Assembly: GCA_005884255.1 (NCBI GenBank) | Contig: VBDL01000108.1 | Location: 1 to 9,003, forward strand | DNA from: Betaproteobacteria bacterium | GTDB lineage: Bacteria; Pseudomonadota; Gammaproteobacteria; Burkholderiales; Burkholderiaceae_C | Length of the DNA stretch: 9,003 bases | Reading direction: 5' to 3' | Shown here: one piece after another, positions 1 through 6,558 of the stretch | Position numbering within the stretch: position 1 is the first letter of the stretch | Layout of the letters: every line of letters begins with the position of its first letter | Made by a program: the position numbers and the translations under genes | Notes under the pieces: generated by a model | Seen by the model: the letters and a program-made list of their open reading frames with translations, nothing else | Database searches by the model: none | Told to the model about the DNA's origin: nothing

Positions 1-299
1 TGAAGCAAAAGCTCGCGCGCCATCACGCCGACCCGGACTCGGCCTTCTGGGGCTGGAACGACATCTGGCTCGACCCGGCCTTCAAGGCCTGGAACATCGA
101 AACCGAGCTGGCCACCATCACCTGCCCGATATTGGCCATCCAGGGCGAAGACGACGAGTACGGCACACTGGCGCAGATCGAGCGCATTGCCCACGCCCTC
201 GCGCAAACCCGCTTGCTGGTGCTACCGCGCTGCGGGCATTCTCCGCACCGTGACCAGCCCGAGGCGGTGATCGCCGCCGCGCAACAACAGATAGTTTAG
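1..299 (+). CDS. Alpha/beta hydrolase, C-terminal part (5' truncated by window edge)
   Basis: The reading frame is open from the left edge (first full codon at 3) to TAG at 297-299, giving about 98 C-terminal residues. This is the cap-to-C-terminus part of an alpha/beta-hydrolase fold. A core strand (CPILAIQG) is followed by the acid segment GEDDEYG (codons 144-164), which should hold the catalytic Asp. The catalytic His lies in CGHSPH (His codon 237-239). The nucleophile Ser and oxyanion region are outside the window. The segment FWGWNDIWLDPAF, and the protein as a whole, resemble hydrolases I associate with Burkholderiales clusters for aromatic acid (benzoate-type) degradation next to a Liv-type transporter. 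Ester, lactone or thioester substrates are all possible. The stop codon lies inside the palindrome at 292-309, and the transporter operon starts 33 bp later. Fold assignment is firm; the substrate is unknown. Confidence 0.8.
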   Translation, partial: KQKLARHHADPDSAFWGWNDIWLDPAFKAWNIETELATITCPILAIQGEDDEYGTLAQIERIAHALAQTRLLVLPRCGHSPHRDQPEAVIAAAQQQIV

Positions 300-309
300 A
301 ACTAAACTA
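292..309. promoter_or_regulatory. 18-bp AT-rich perfect palindrome, candidate operator of the transporter operon
   Basis: TAGTTTAG (292-299), AA (300-301), CTAAACTA (302-309): two 8-bp arms in exact inverted repeat around a 2-nt centre. It is strikingly AT-rich in a region of about 70% GC. It ends 23 bp before the start codon of the binding-protein gene and covers the stop codon of the hydrolase gene. Size, symmetry and position suit the operator of a dimeric regulator such as a MarR- or TetR-family repressor; that family guess is inference. The AT-rich stretch may also contain the -10 region, but I see no convincing -35 box. A terminator is less likely, because the 2-nt centre is too short for a stable RNA hairpin loop and the arms are weak in GC. 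Confidence 0.5.
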
Positions 310-322
310 ACGCACTCATTCT

Positions 323-326
323 GGAG
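323..326 (+). promoter_or_regulatory. Ribosome binding site of the binding-protein gene
   Basis: GGAG lies 6 nt before the ATG at 333. It is the clearest Shine-Dalgarno site in the window and fixes the start used for the binding protein. Confidence 0.7.
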
Positions 327-332
327 ACTTCG

Positions 333-1508
333 ATGAAGCGCATGCCTCGCCTGTCGGCCCCTGCTGCCGCCCTTGCCGCCCTGGCCTTCAGCTCGCTCGC
401 TTCGGCGCAAGGGCAGCCGCCGCTGAAGGTGGGCCTGATGCTGCCCTACACCGGCACCTATGCCGCACTGGGCAACATGATCGAGAGCGGCTTCAAGCTC
501 TACGTGCAGGAGCAAGGCGGCAAGCTCTCTGGCCGCGAGATCCAGTACTTCAAGGTCGACGACGAGAGCGATCCGTCCAAGGCCACCGACAACGTCAACA
601 AGCTGATCCGGCGCGACAACGTCGACGTGCTGGTCGGCACCGTGCACTCCGGCGTGGCGCTGGCCATGGCCAAGGCGGCGAAGGAAAGCAACACGCTGCT
701 CATCGTGCCCAACGCCGGCGCCGATGCGATCACCGGGGCGATGTGCGCGCCCAACATCTTTCGCACTTCGTTCTCCAACTGGCAGCCGGGCTATGCCACC
801 GGCGTGGTCGCCGCGCAGAAGGGCTACAAGCGCGCGATGACCATCACCTGGAACTACGCCGCCGGCAACGAGACGGTGAAGGGCTTCACCGAGGCCTTCG
901 AAAAGGGTGGCGGCAAGGTCATCAAGGATCTGACGCTGCCCTTCCCCAACGTCGAGTTCCAGGCGCTGCTCACCGAGATCGCCGCGCAGAAGCCCGACGT
1001 GGTGTTCGCCTTCTTCGCCGGCGGCGGCGCGGTGAAGTTCGTCAAGGACTACGACGCCGCGGGCCTGCGCAAGACCATCCCGCTGTACGGCTCGGGCTTC
1101 CTCACCGACGGCACGCTCGAAGCGCAAGGCGCGTCGGCGCAGGGCCTGCCGACCACGCTGCACTATGCCGACAACCTGGAGACGCCGCGCAACGAGGCCT
1201 TCCGCAAGAACTTCGCGCTGACCTACAAGGCCAATGCCGACGTCTACGCGGTGCAGGGCTACGACGCGGCGCAGCTGCTCGGCGCCGGCCTCATGGCCGT
1301 GAAGGGCGACTTCAAGCAGCGCGACCAGATGCTCTACGCGATGGGCAAGACGGTGATCGGCAGCCCGCGCGGCAAGTTCGCGATGTCCGCCGCGCACAAC
1401 CCGGTGCAGGACTTCTACCTGCGCGAGGCCAAGGGCGTGAACAACGAATACCGCTCGGTGGCGGTGAAGCAGCTGGCCGACCCGGCCAAGGGCTGCAAGC
1501 TGCAGTAG
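333..1508 (+). CDS. Periplasmic substrate-binding protein of a Liv-type (HAAT) ABC transporter, probably for aromatic or related acids
   Basis: A 391-aa type I periplasmic binding protein (Peripla_BP_6, LivJ/LivK-like). Residues 1-25 form a Sec signal peptide (basic start, Ala/Leu core, cleavage expected after ASA). The mature protein opens with the first beta strand LKVGLMLPYTGTYAALG (31-47), standard for the family. GTVHSGVALA (102-111) and NAGADAITG (127-135) lie where ligand-contacting loops of the N-lobe are expected. The only two cysteines, Cys138 and Cys388, could form a disulfide. It captures a small solute in the periplasm and delivers it to the LivH/LivM permease encoded just downstream (7-nt gap). 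It resembles the sub-branch reported to bind aromatic carboxylates more than true leucine-binding proteins, and the neighbouring hydrolase agrees. The ligand remains inference. The ATG at 333 has a good GGAG 6 nt upstream. Confidence 0.88.
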   Translation: MKRMPRLSAPAAALAALAFSSLASAQGQPPLKVGLMLPYTGTYAALGNMIESGFKLYVQEQGGKLSGREIQYFKVDDESDPSKATDNVNKLIRRDNVDVLVGTVHSGVALAMAKAAKESNTLLIVPNAGADAITGAMCAPNIFRTSFSNWQPGYATGVVAAQKGYKRAMTITWNYAAGNETVKGFTEAFEKGGGKVIKDLTLPFPNVEFQALLTEIAAQKPDVVFAFFAGGGAVKFVKDYDAAGLRKTIPLYGSGFLTDGTLEAQGASAQGLPTTLHYADNLETPRNEAFRKNFALTYKANADVYAVQGYDAAQLLGAGLMAVKGDFKQRDQMLYAMGKTVIGSPRGKFAMSAAHNPVQDFYLREAKGVNNEYRSVAVKQLADPAKGCKLQ

Positions 1509-1515
1509 TGCCGGA

Positions 1516-2388
1516 GTGGATCTCGCCACCTTCCTCGTCCAGTGCCTGAATGCCGTTCAGTACGGCCTGCTGCTGTTCCTCGTCGCCTCAGGGCTGACGC
1601 TGATCTTCGGCATCATGGGCGTGATCAACCTCGCCCACGGCAGTTTCTACATGGTGGGCGCCTACCTGGCGTTCGCCATTGCGCCGCTGTTCGGGCAGAA
1701 CTTCCTCTTGATGCTCGCGGTGGGCGTGCTGCTCGCGGCCGCCTTCGGCTACGCGCTGGAGTGGGCCTTCTACAGCTACCTCTACCAGCGCGAGCATCTG
1801 CAGCAGGTGCTGATGACCTATGCGCTGATCCTCGTGTTCGAGGAGCTGCGCTCGCTGCTGGTGGGCAATGACGTGCACGGCGTTGCCGCGCCGCAGTGGC
1901 TGTCGGGCAGCATCGAACTCGGCTCGCTGATGAGCTACCCGGTGTACCGGCTGTTCGCATCGGCGGCCTGCATCGTCGTCGCGGTCGCGCTGTACTACGT
2001 GGTCAACCGCACCAACCTGGGCATGATGATCCGCGCCGGCGCGAGCAACCGCGACATGGTGCGCGGCCTGGGCATCGACATCCGGCGGCTCTACCGCATC
2101 GTGTTCGCCGCCGGTGTCGCACTCGCCGCATTGGCCGGCATGATCGCCGCGCCGATGTCCAGCGTGTATCCCGGCATGGGCAACCACGTGCTGATCATCT
2201 GCTTCGTCGTCGTCGTGATCGGCGGCATCGGCTCGATCACCGGCGCGCTGATCGCGTCGCTGCTGGTCGGCGCGGTCGACACTTTCGGCAAGGTGTTCTT
2301 CGCCGAGCTGTCGGGCATCGGCGTGTACGTGCTGATGGCAGTGATCCTCGTGTGGCGGCCCGAGGGGCTGATGAAGCGGAGCTATTGA
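1516..2388 (+). CDS. livH: LivH-type inner-membrane permease
   Basis: A 290-aa polytopic membrane protein, one of the two permease subunits of the HAAT transporter, forming the channel with the next gene product. Visible landmarks are the N-terminal helix QYGLLLFLVASGLTLIFGIM, the conserved NLAHGSFYMVGAY (38-50), the cytoplasmic MIRAGASNRDMVRGLGID (171-188) and the EAA-like coupling loop GGIGSITGALIASLLVG (236-252), followed by the usual ending WRPEGLMK. About eight hydrophobic segments fit the family. Translation starts at GTG 1516, since the protein from MDLATFL onward matches the usual LivH N-terminus and there is no upstream in-frame alternative. The GGAG at 1513-1516 touches the start codon and is too close to act as a normal Shine-Dalgarno, so translation is probably coupled to the preceding gene. 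The symbol denotes the family, not proven leucine transport. Confidence 0.9.
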   Translation: MDLATFLVQCLNAVQYGLLLFLVASGLTLIFGIMGVINLAHGSFYMVGAYLAFAIAPLFGQNFLLMLAVGVLLAAAFGYALEWAFYSYLYQREHLQQVLMTYALILVFEELRSLLVGNDVHGVAAPQWLSGSIELGSLMSYPVYRLFASAACIVVAVALYYVVNRTNLGMMIRAGASNRDMVRGLGIDIRRLYRIVFAAGVALAALAGMIAAPMSSVYPGMGNHVLIICFVVVVIGGIGSITGALIASLLVGAVDTFGKVFFAELSGIGVYVLMAVILVWRPEGLMKRSY

Positions 2389-3341
2389 TGCGCAAGCTTC
2401 CGTCGTGGCTGCTGCCCATGCTGGCCGCCATCGCGCTCGCCGCGCTGCCCGCGGTGCTGACGCCGTATCTGCACGACCTGGTGGTGAAGATCGTGATCCT
2501 CGCGATCTTTGCGTTGAGTCTGGAGCTGCTCGCCGGCACCACGGGCCTCGTCAGCTTCGGGCACGCGGCGTTCTACGGGCTGGGTGCCTACACCGCCGCG
2601 CTGGCGGCGCCCTGGAGCGATGCGCCATCGCTCTTGTGGCTGCTTCCATTGAGCATTGCCGTGCCGGCGCTCTATGCGCTCTTCGTCGGCGCCTTGAGCC
2701 TGCGCACCCGGGGCGTGTACTTCATCATGGTGACGCTGGCGTTCGCGCAGATGGCCTACTTCGTGTTCCACGACACCAAGTTCGGCGGCGGCAGCGATGG
2801 CCTGTACCTCACCAACAAGCCGACCTTGAAGGTCGGCAGCCTGCTGCTGCTCGACATCGACCAGCGCCTGCCCTTCTACTACCTCACGCTCGGTGCGCTG
2901 GTCTTCACCTATGCGTTGCTCGCGCTGTTGCGACGCTCGCGCTTCGGCCATGCGCTGGCCGGCATCCGCGTCAACGAGCAGCGCATGCGCGCTGCCGGTT
3001 TCCGCAGCTACGGCTACAAGCTCGCCGCCTTCGTGATCGCTGGCGCGCTGGCCGGGCTCGCCGGCTTTTTGCTCGCGCTGAAGGATGGTTTCGTCAACCC
3101 CGAGCTGCTGTCGTGGCACGAGTCGGGCGCGGTGCTGCTGATGATCATCCTGGGCGGCCTCGGCCACCTGCGCGGCGCGGTGATCGGCGCCGTCGCGTTC
3201 GTGTTGCTGAAGGAGGCGCTGTCGACGCAGGCGCTGGTCGGCCCGCTGGCCGAGCACTGGCAGCTCACCTTGGGCGCCACCATCATCGCCTTCGTCGCGC
3301 TGCTGCCGCGCGGGCTGATCGGCATCGGGAGCAAGACATGA
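2388..3341 (+). CDS. livM: LivM-type inner-membrane permease
   Basis: A 317-aa polytopic permease, partner of LivH. Family landmarks are GLVSFGHAAFYGLGAYT (53-69), SLRTRGVYFIMVTLAFAQM (104-122), the cytoplasmic segment RSRFGHALAGIRVNEQRMRAAG (183-204) preceding the ATPase-coupling region, and GGLGHLRGAVIGA (256-268); it ends with the common LPRGLIGI. The ATG at 2388-2390 overlaps the LivH stop by one base (TGATG), which is what selects this start and implies coupled translation. The same frame stays open upstream to 1896, but that stretch has no membrane character and overlaps LivH. LivM proteins often carry an ATPase fused at the C-terminus; here it is stand-alone. The length is usual for the short form. 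Confidence 0.9.
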   Translation: MRKLPSWLLPMLAAIALAALPAVLTPYLHDLVVKIVILAIFALSLELLAGTTGLVSFGHAAFYGLGAYTAALAAPWSDAPSLLWLLPLSIAVPALYALFVGALSLRTRGVYFIMVTLAFAQMAYFVFHDTKFGGGSDGLYLTNKPTLKVGSLLLLDIDQRLPFYYLTLGALVFTYALLALLRRSRFGHALAGIRVNEQRMRAAGFRSYGYKLAAFVIAGALAGLAGFLLALKDGFVNPELLSWHESGAVLLMIILGGLGHLRGAVIGAVAFVLLKEALSTQALVGPLAEHWQLTLGATIIAFVALLPRGLIGIGSKT

Positions 3342-4162
3342 CCGCCCCGCTGCTGAGTTGTTCATTGCTCACGCGCCGCTTCGGCGGGCTGGTGGCCGTC
3401 AACGGTGTCACGCTGGACCTGCACGTCGGCGAGGTGCACGCGGTGATCGGCACCAACGGCGCGGGCAAGTCGACCTTGATCAACATGCTGTCGGGCGAGC
3501 TGCCATCGTCGGACGGGCACATCGCATTCGCGGCGCAGGACATCACCGCCTGGTCGCAGCCGCAGCGCGCGCGCGCCGGCATCGGCCGCAGCTACCAGCG
3601 CACGACGATCTTCCCGGAATTCACGGTGTTCGAGAACTGCCGCCTCACGGCGCAAGCCGCGCGGCCGCGGCCGTGGGCGCTGTGGCAGGCGGCCTCGCAG
3701 TGTGCCTACAGCACGCGCGTGGCCTACAACGCACTGGAAGCCGCCGGCCTGACCGAGGATGCGCCGCGGCGTGCCGGCACCTTGAGCCATGGCGGCAAGC
3801 GCCAGCTGGAGATTGCGATGTGCCTGGCCACCAAGCCGCGCGTGCTGCTGCTCGACGAGCCGCTGGCCGGCATGGGCGCCGAGGAGACCGAGCGCATGCT
3901 GACACTGCTCGAGCGCCTGAAGACGGGCCACGCAATCCTGCTCGTCGAACACGACATGGACGCCGTGTTCCGCGTCGCCGACCGCATCACCGTGATGGTC
4001 AACGGCGAGGTCATCGCCAGCGACGCGCCCGAGGCGATCCGCACGAACCGCGAGGTGCAGGTGGCCTATCTCGGCGAGGAAGACATGGACAGCCCCAAGC
4101 TCACTGCGTTCGCGGCCCCCGAGGGGCGCTCAATGCCCTTCGGGCGGCCGGGCGGGCATTGA
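3338..4162 (+). CDS. livG: LivG-type ABC transporter ATPase with an extra C-terminal tail
   Basis: A 274-aa nucleotide-binding subunit that energises LivHM on the cytoplasmic face. Walker A is GTNGAGKST (38-46; Thr39 where Pro is common). The Q-loop region is RSYQRTTIFPEFTVFEN (84-100), the signature LSHGGKRQLE (149-158), Walker B VLLLDEP (169-175) with catalytic Glu174, and the H-loop His205 in VEHDMDAV. The family usually ends soon after the AYLGEE motif (244-248 here). This protein continues for about 26 residues rich in Pro, Gly and Arg, encoded by hairpin-forming DNA at 4115-4162, and that tail is probably not functional. The ATG at 3338 overlaps the livM stop by 4 nt (ATGA). All catalytic motifs are intact. 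Confidence 0.9.
   Translation: MTAPLLSCSLLTRRFGGLVAVNGVTLDLHVGEVHAVIGTNGAGKSTLINMLSGELPSSDGHIAFAAQDITAWSQPQRARAGIGRSYQRTTIFPEFTVFENCRLTAQAARPRPWALWQAASQCAYSTRVAYNALEAAGLTEDAPRRAGTLSHGGKRQLEIAMCLATKPRVLLLDEPLAGMGAEETERMLTLLERLKTGHAILLVEHDMDAVFRVADRITVMVNGEVIASDAPEAIRTNREVQVAYLGEEDMDSPKLTAFAAPEGRSMPFGRPGGH
4115..4162. repeat. Two consecutive inverted repeats in the livG tail
   Basis: The first is a short hairpin, GCCCC (4115-4119) with CGA as loop and GGGGC (4123-4127). The second is a perfect 9-bp inverted repeat, TCAATGCCC (4130-4138) and GGGCATTGA (4154-4162), with a 15-nt GC-rich spacer. The right arm contains the livG stop codon, and livF starts 2 nt after it. The style (CCGAGGGG and CCTTCGGGCGG blocks) recalls the short palindromic intergenic repeats frequent in GC-rich Burkholderiales, so this may be a dispersed element captured into the livG reading frame. 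It could modulate the LivG-to-LivF ratio, which is inference. Confidence 0.5.
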
Positions 4163-4163
4163 C

Positions 4164-4865
4164 ATGCTGCGTGTCGAAGGCCTGAACACCTACTACGGCG
4201 ACAGCCACATCCTGCGCGGCGTCGACCTCGCCATCGAGGCCGGCCAGTCGGTCGGTCTGCTCGGCCGCAACGGCATGGGCAAGACCACACTGATCCGCTC
4301 GGTAATGGGCTACGTCAAGGCGGCCTCCGGACGCGTGCAGTTCGACGGCCGCGACATCGCGGGCTGGCCGCCGGAGAAGGTGGCGCGGCTCGGCGTCGGC
4401 TACGTGCCCGAAGGCCGCGGCGTGTTTCCCAACCTGTCGGTGCGCGAGAACCTGGTGATGAGCGAGCGCGCGGGGGTCGACGGAAAGCGCGCGTGGACCT
4501 TCGATCGCGTGATGGCCACGTTCCCGCGCCTGGCCGAGCGCCTCTCGCACGGTGGCCAGCAGCTCTCCGGCGGCGAGCAGCAGATGCTGTCGATCGGCCG
4601 CGCCCTGATGACCAATCCGCGCCTGCTCATCCTCGACGAGGCCACCGAAGGCTTGGCGCCGCTGATCGTCGCCGAGATCTGGCGCGTGATCGGCGAGATC
4701 CGCGCAAGCGGCATCAGCACCTTGATCGTCGACCGCGATTACCGCAAGGTACTGGCGCACACCGAGCGCGCGGTGGTGATGGAGAAGGGCCGCATCGTGC
4801 TGGCCGGCGAGTCGGCCGCGCTGGCGCAATCGCACGACGCGCTGGCGCAGTACCTCGGCGTTTGA
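4164..4865 (+). CDS. livF: LivF-type ABC transporter ATPase
   Basis: A 233-aa second ATPase of the transporter, dimerising with LivG. Walker A is GRNGMGKTT (34-42), the Q-loop region GYVPEGRGVFPNLSVRENL (79-97), the signature LSGGEQQML (134-142), and Walker B LLILDE (154-159) with Glu159, followed by the LivF-typical D-loop ATEGLAP. Length is normal for LivF. After Walker B, where LivF proteins typically read VEQN and most other ABC ATPases carry the switch His, this protein reads VDRDYRKV (189-196). The residue at the switch position is therefore Arg191 and the acidic residue is Asp190. The ATG at 4164 is 1 nt after the livG stop, so translation is probably coupled. A nested inverted repeat follows the stop, which suggests that livF ends the operon. 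Confidence 0.9.
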   Translation: MLRVEGLNTYYGDSHILRGVDLAIEAGQSVGLLGRNGMGKTTLIRSVMGYVKAASGRVQFDGRDIAGWPPEKVARLGVGYVPEGRGVFPNLSVRENLVMSERAGVDGKRAWTFDRVMATFPRLAERLSHGGQQLSGGEQQMLSIGRALMTNPRLLILDEATEGLAPLIVAEIWRVIGEIRASGISTLIVDRDYRKVLAHTERAVVMEKGRIVLAGESAALAQSHDALAQYLGV

Positions 4866-4899
4866 GGCCTGCGCCACGCAGCCGCCGCTTGTCAAACGC
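4858..4899 (+). terminator. Nested inverted repeat at the end of livF, possible terminator
   Basis: Outer arms GCGTTTGA (4858-4865, including the livF stop) and TCAAACGC (4892-4899) are perfectly complementary. The 26-nt interval holds a second hairpin, CTGCG (4869-4873), CCA, CGCAG (4877-4881). It is correctly placed for the end of the transporter operon, but no T-tract follows, so a classic Rho-independent terminator is not shown. It could equally be an attenuation or mRNA-stability structure, or chance. Confidence 0.3.
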
Positions 4900-4953
4900 T
4901 TCACCCCTCTGACCGAGTCGGCTTGCGGCGCGCACCGCAGCGCCGCTCGCACA

Positions 4954-5946
4954 ATGCCGTCGATGATGAATCGCCGCTTGGCCGCCCAGGCCGCGTTGTT
5001 GTCGCTCTGCGCTGTGCGTGCCGCGCCGGCGCGGGCGCAGGACTTTCCCAGCCGCACCGTCACGCTGATCCTGCCTTACCCGCCCGGCGGCGGCGCCGAC
5101 GTGATCGCGCGGGCCTTGGCCGAGGGGCTGCAGCAGCGCCTGCAGCAGGCGGTGATCGTCGAGCACAGGCCCGGCGCCTCCGGCATCGTCGGCACCCAGG
5201 CGGTGGCGAATGCACCCGCCGATGGCCACACCGTGCTGATCACGGTGACGCAGGCGGCGCTGACCAACCAGTTCCTGTTCGACAAGCTGCCCTACGACAC
5301 GCGGCGCGACTTCGCCTTCATCAGCGAGGTGGTGGCGGCGCCACTGGTGCTGGTGGTCAACGCCGAGCATCCGGCGCGCACGCCGCAGCAGCTGCTGGAC
5401 TGGGCCGCGCAGCAGCGCGACACGGTGAGCTACGGCTCCTGGGGCGCCGGTTCTTACCCGCACATGGTCGGCGCCTATCTGGCGCGTCAGCGGCAGCTCG
5501 AGTTCGTGCACGTGCCCTATCGCGGCGAGGCGCCGATGCTGCAGGAGCTGGCCGCCGCGCGCCTGAGCTTCGCGCTGGCCAGCGTGGCCTCGGTGAAGCC
5601 CTTGATCGCCGCGGGCAAGCTGCGCGCGCTGGCCTTGATGGGGCGGCAGCGTCATGCCGCGCTGCCCGAGCTGCCGACCTTCGCCGAGACCGGCATGGTC
5701 GACGAGGAATTGCGCGCCGAAGGCTGGCTCGGCCTGATGGTGCCGGCAGCGACACCGGCGCCGGTGGTCCAGCGACTGGAGCGCGAGGTGCAGGCCGTGG
5801 CGCGGCAGCCGGAGCTGCAGGCGCGCTTCGCGCCATTGGGCTTTCGCGTCGTCGGCAGCAGCGGCGCGGAATTCCGTCAGCACTACGAGCAGGACCTGCC
5901 GGTGTTGCAGCGGCTGGTGAAGGTGTCGGGGGCGCGGGTAAATTGA
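4954..5946 (+). CDS. Bug-family (TctC-like) periplasmic solute receptor
   Basis: A 330-aa tripartite-tricarboxylate-receptor protein of the large Bug family, which is expanded in Burkholderiales. Residues 1-28 form a signal peptide ending ARA before QDFPSR, the usual mature start. The ligand-pocket signatures are PYPPGGGADVIAR (41-53), VEHRPGASGIVG (69-80) and the following APADGHTVL (88-95), with VPYRGEAPML in the second lobe. Bug proteins bind carboxylates, amides or aromatic acids in the periplasm for TctAB-type transport or for signalling. No tctA or tctB lies in the window, so this is an orphan receptor and its ligand cannot be read from sequence. In-frame ATGs occur at 4954, 4963 and 4966, none with a clear Shine-Dalgarno, so the exact start is uncertain. 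The gene lies 88 bp after livF. Confidence 0.85.
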   Translation: MPSMMNRRLAAQAALLSLCAVRAAPARAQDFPSRTVTLILPYPPGGGADVIARALAEGLQQRLQQAVIVEHRPGASGIVGTQAVANAPADGHTVLITVTQAALTNQFLFDKLPYDTRRDFAFISEVVAAPLVLVVNAEHPARTPQQLLDWAAQQRDTVSYGSWGAGSYPHMVGAYLARQRQLEFVHVPYRGEAPMLQELAAARLSFALASVASVKPLIAAGKLRALALMGRQRHAALPELPTFAETGMVDEELRAEGWLGLMVPAATPAPVVQRLEREVQAVARQPELQARFAPLGFRVVGSSGAEFRQHYEQDLPVLQRLVKVSGARVN

Positions 5947-5978
5947 CCCTCCAGGACCCGTGGAAAGGCCAAGGCGAG

Positions 5979-6497
5979 ATGAGCGAGGACACGAAGGTCT
6001 GCCCCGTTTGCGGGGAAACGATCAAGGCGGCGGCGATCAAATGCCGGTTCTGCAACACCGATCTGGTCGCCTTCGCGGCTACGAAGGAAGCCGAGACCGA
6101 GCAGGCCTTGTTCACCGGCCATCCCGTGGTGATCTACACCTGCTGGCAATGGGTGGCCGTGGTCGTCACGCTCGGCATCGCCTTCCTCGTCTACTGGATC
6201 CGGAGCATCTCGACAAGCTACGAGATCACCACCCAGCGGGTTCGCATCGAACGGGGCCTGCTGTCCAAACTCAAGGAGAACGTCGAGCTATTCCGCATCG
6301 ATCACTTCGATCTGCACAAGCCGCTGGGGATGCGTCTCGTCGGTCAGTGCCTTCTGCACCTGCGCTCGTCGGACCCGAGCTTCCAGACGGTGGTGATCTT
6401 TGGCATCCCGAATCTGGAGTCTCTGGCCGACACCTTGCGCGAGTGCTCGCTGCGCGAACGCACGAGAAGACGGGTGACGACCTTCGTTCAAGCATGA
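5979..6497 (+). CDS. Zinc-ribbon plus bacterial PH-domain membrane protein, function unknown
   Basis: A 172-aa protein with three recognisable parts. Residues 8-25 form a Cys4 zinc ribbon (CPVC...CRFC; Cys8, 11, 22, 25). Residues about 49-75 form a hydrophobic segment, probably one transmembrane helix, followed by basic residues. Residues about 78-156 look like a bacterial PH domain (bPH_2/DUF304 type): SYEITTQRVRIERGLLSKLKENVELFRIDHF and later LLHLRSSDPSFQTVVIFGIPN. Proteins of this type are usually annotated as hypothetical; membrane anchoring with a cytosolic PH-like domain is the likely arrangement, but no biochemical role can be assigned. The ATG at 5979 lies 32 bp after the Bug gene, with a weak AAGGC at 5971-5975; the same frame is open upstream but overlaps the Bug gene. 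Hand counts of three 60-base lines give about 57-60% GC, against about 73% in a line of the Bug gene, so recent acquisition is possible. Confidence 0.75.
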   Translation: MSEDTKVCPVCGETIKAAAIKCRFCNTDLVAFAATKEAETEQALFTGHPVVIYTCWQWVAVVVTLGIAFLVYWIRSISTSYEITTQRVRIERGLLSKLKENVELFRIDHFDLHKPLGMRLVGQCLLHLRSSDPSFQTVVIFGIPNLESLADTLRECSLRERTRRRVTTFVQA

Positions 6498-6536
6498 ACT
6501 TCGTGCCCGAGCTGGAACAGGCGATGCGAGCGCGAC

Positions 6537-6555
6537 GACCGTCCGGAGAGCGGTC
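6537..6555. terminator. Weak inverted repeat between the convergent gene ends
   Basis: GACCG (6537-6541) and CGGTC (6551-6555) can pair across a 9-nt interval in the 61-bp space between the plus-strand PH gene and the minus-strand BKACE gene. The position suits a bidirectional terminator, but the stem is only 5 bp (a G-T pair could extend it) and no T-tract is present. Nothing else is visible in this gap. Confidence 0.15.
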
Positions 6556-6558
6556 AAG

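Noticed and set aside
222..1529. 435-codon open frame on the minus strand opposite the binding protein
   Set aside because: Composition is Arg/His/Ala/Gly-rich with no domain. It is the antisense shadow of a high-GC gene whose sense frame has a signal peptide and clear family motifs.
743..1549. 268-codon plus-strand frame overlapping the binding-protein gene
   Set aside because: Arg-rich low-complexity translation in a shifted frame with no recognisable domain; a shadow of the real gene.
1896..2387. Upstream extension of the livM frame
   Set aside because: The frame is open to 1896, but the extra segment is Arg/His-rich, overlaps livH and lacks membrane helices. The ATG at 2388, coupled to the livH stop, is the real start.
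2382..3365. 327-codon minus-strand frame opposite livM
   Set aside because: Gln/Arg/Glu/His-rich translation without domain content; a shadow of livM, which has strong membrane-permease motifs.
4889..4920. TTGTCA as a possible -35 box for the Bug gene
   Set aside because: No TATAAT-like sequence lies at proper spacing downstream, and the hexamer is part of the inverted-repeat arm at 4892-4899.
4714..5883. 389-codon minus-strand frame opposite livF and the Bug gene
   Set aside because: It spans two real genes and an intergenic gap, and its translation is typical antisense GC-rich sequence.
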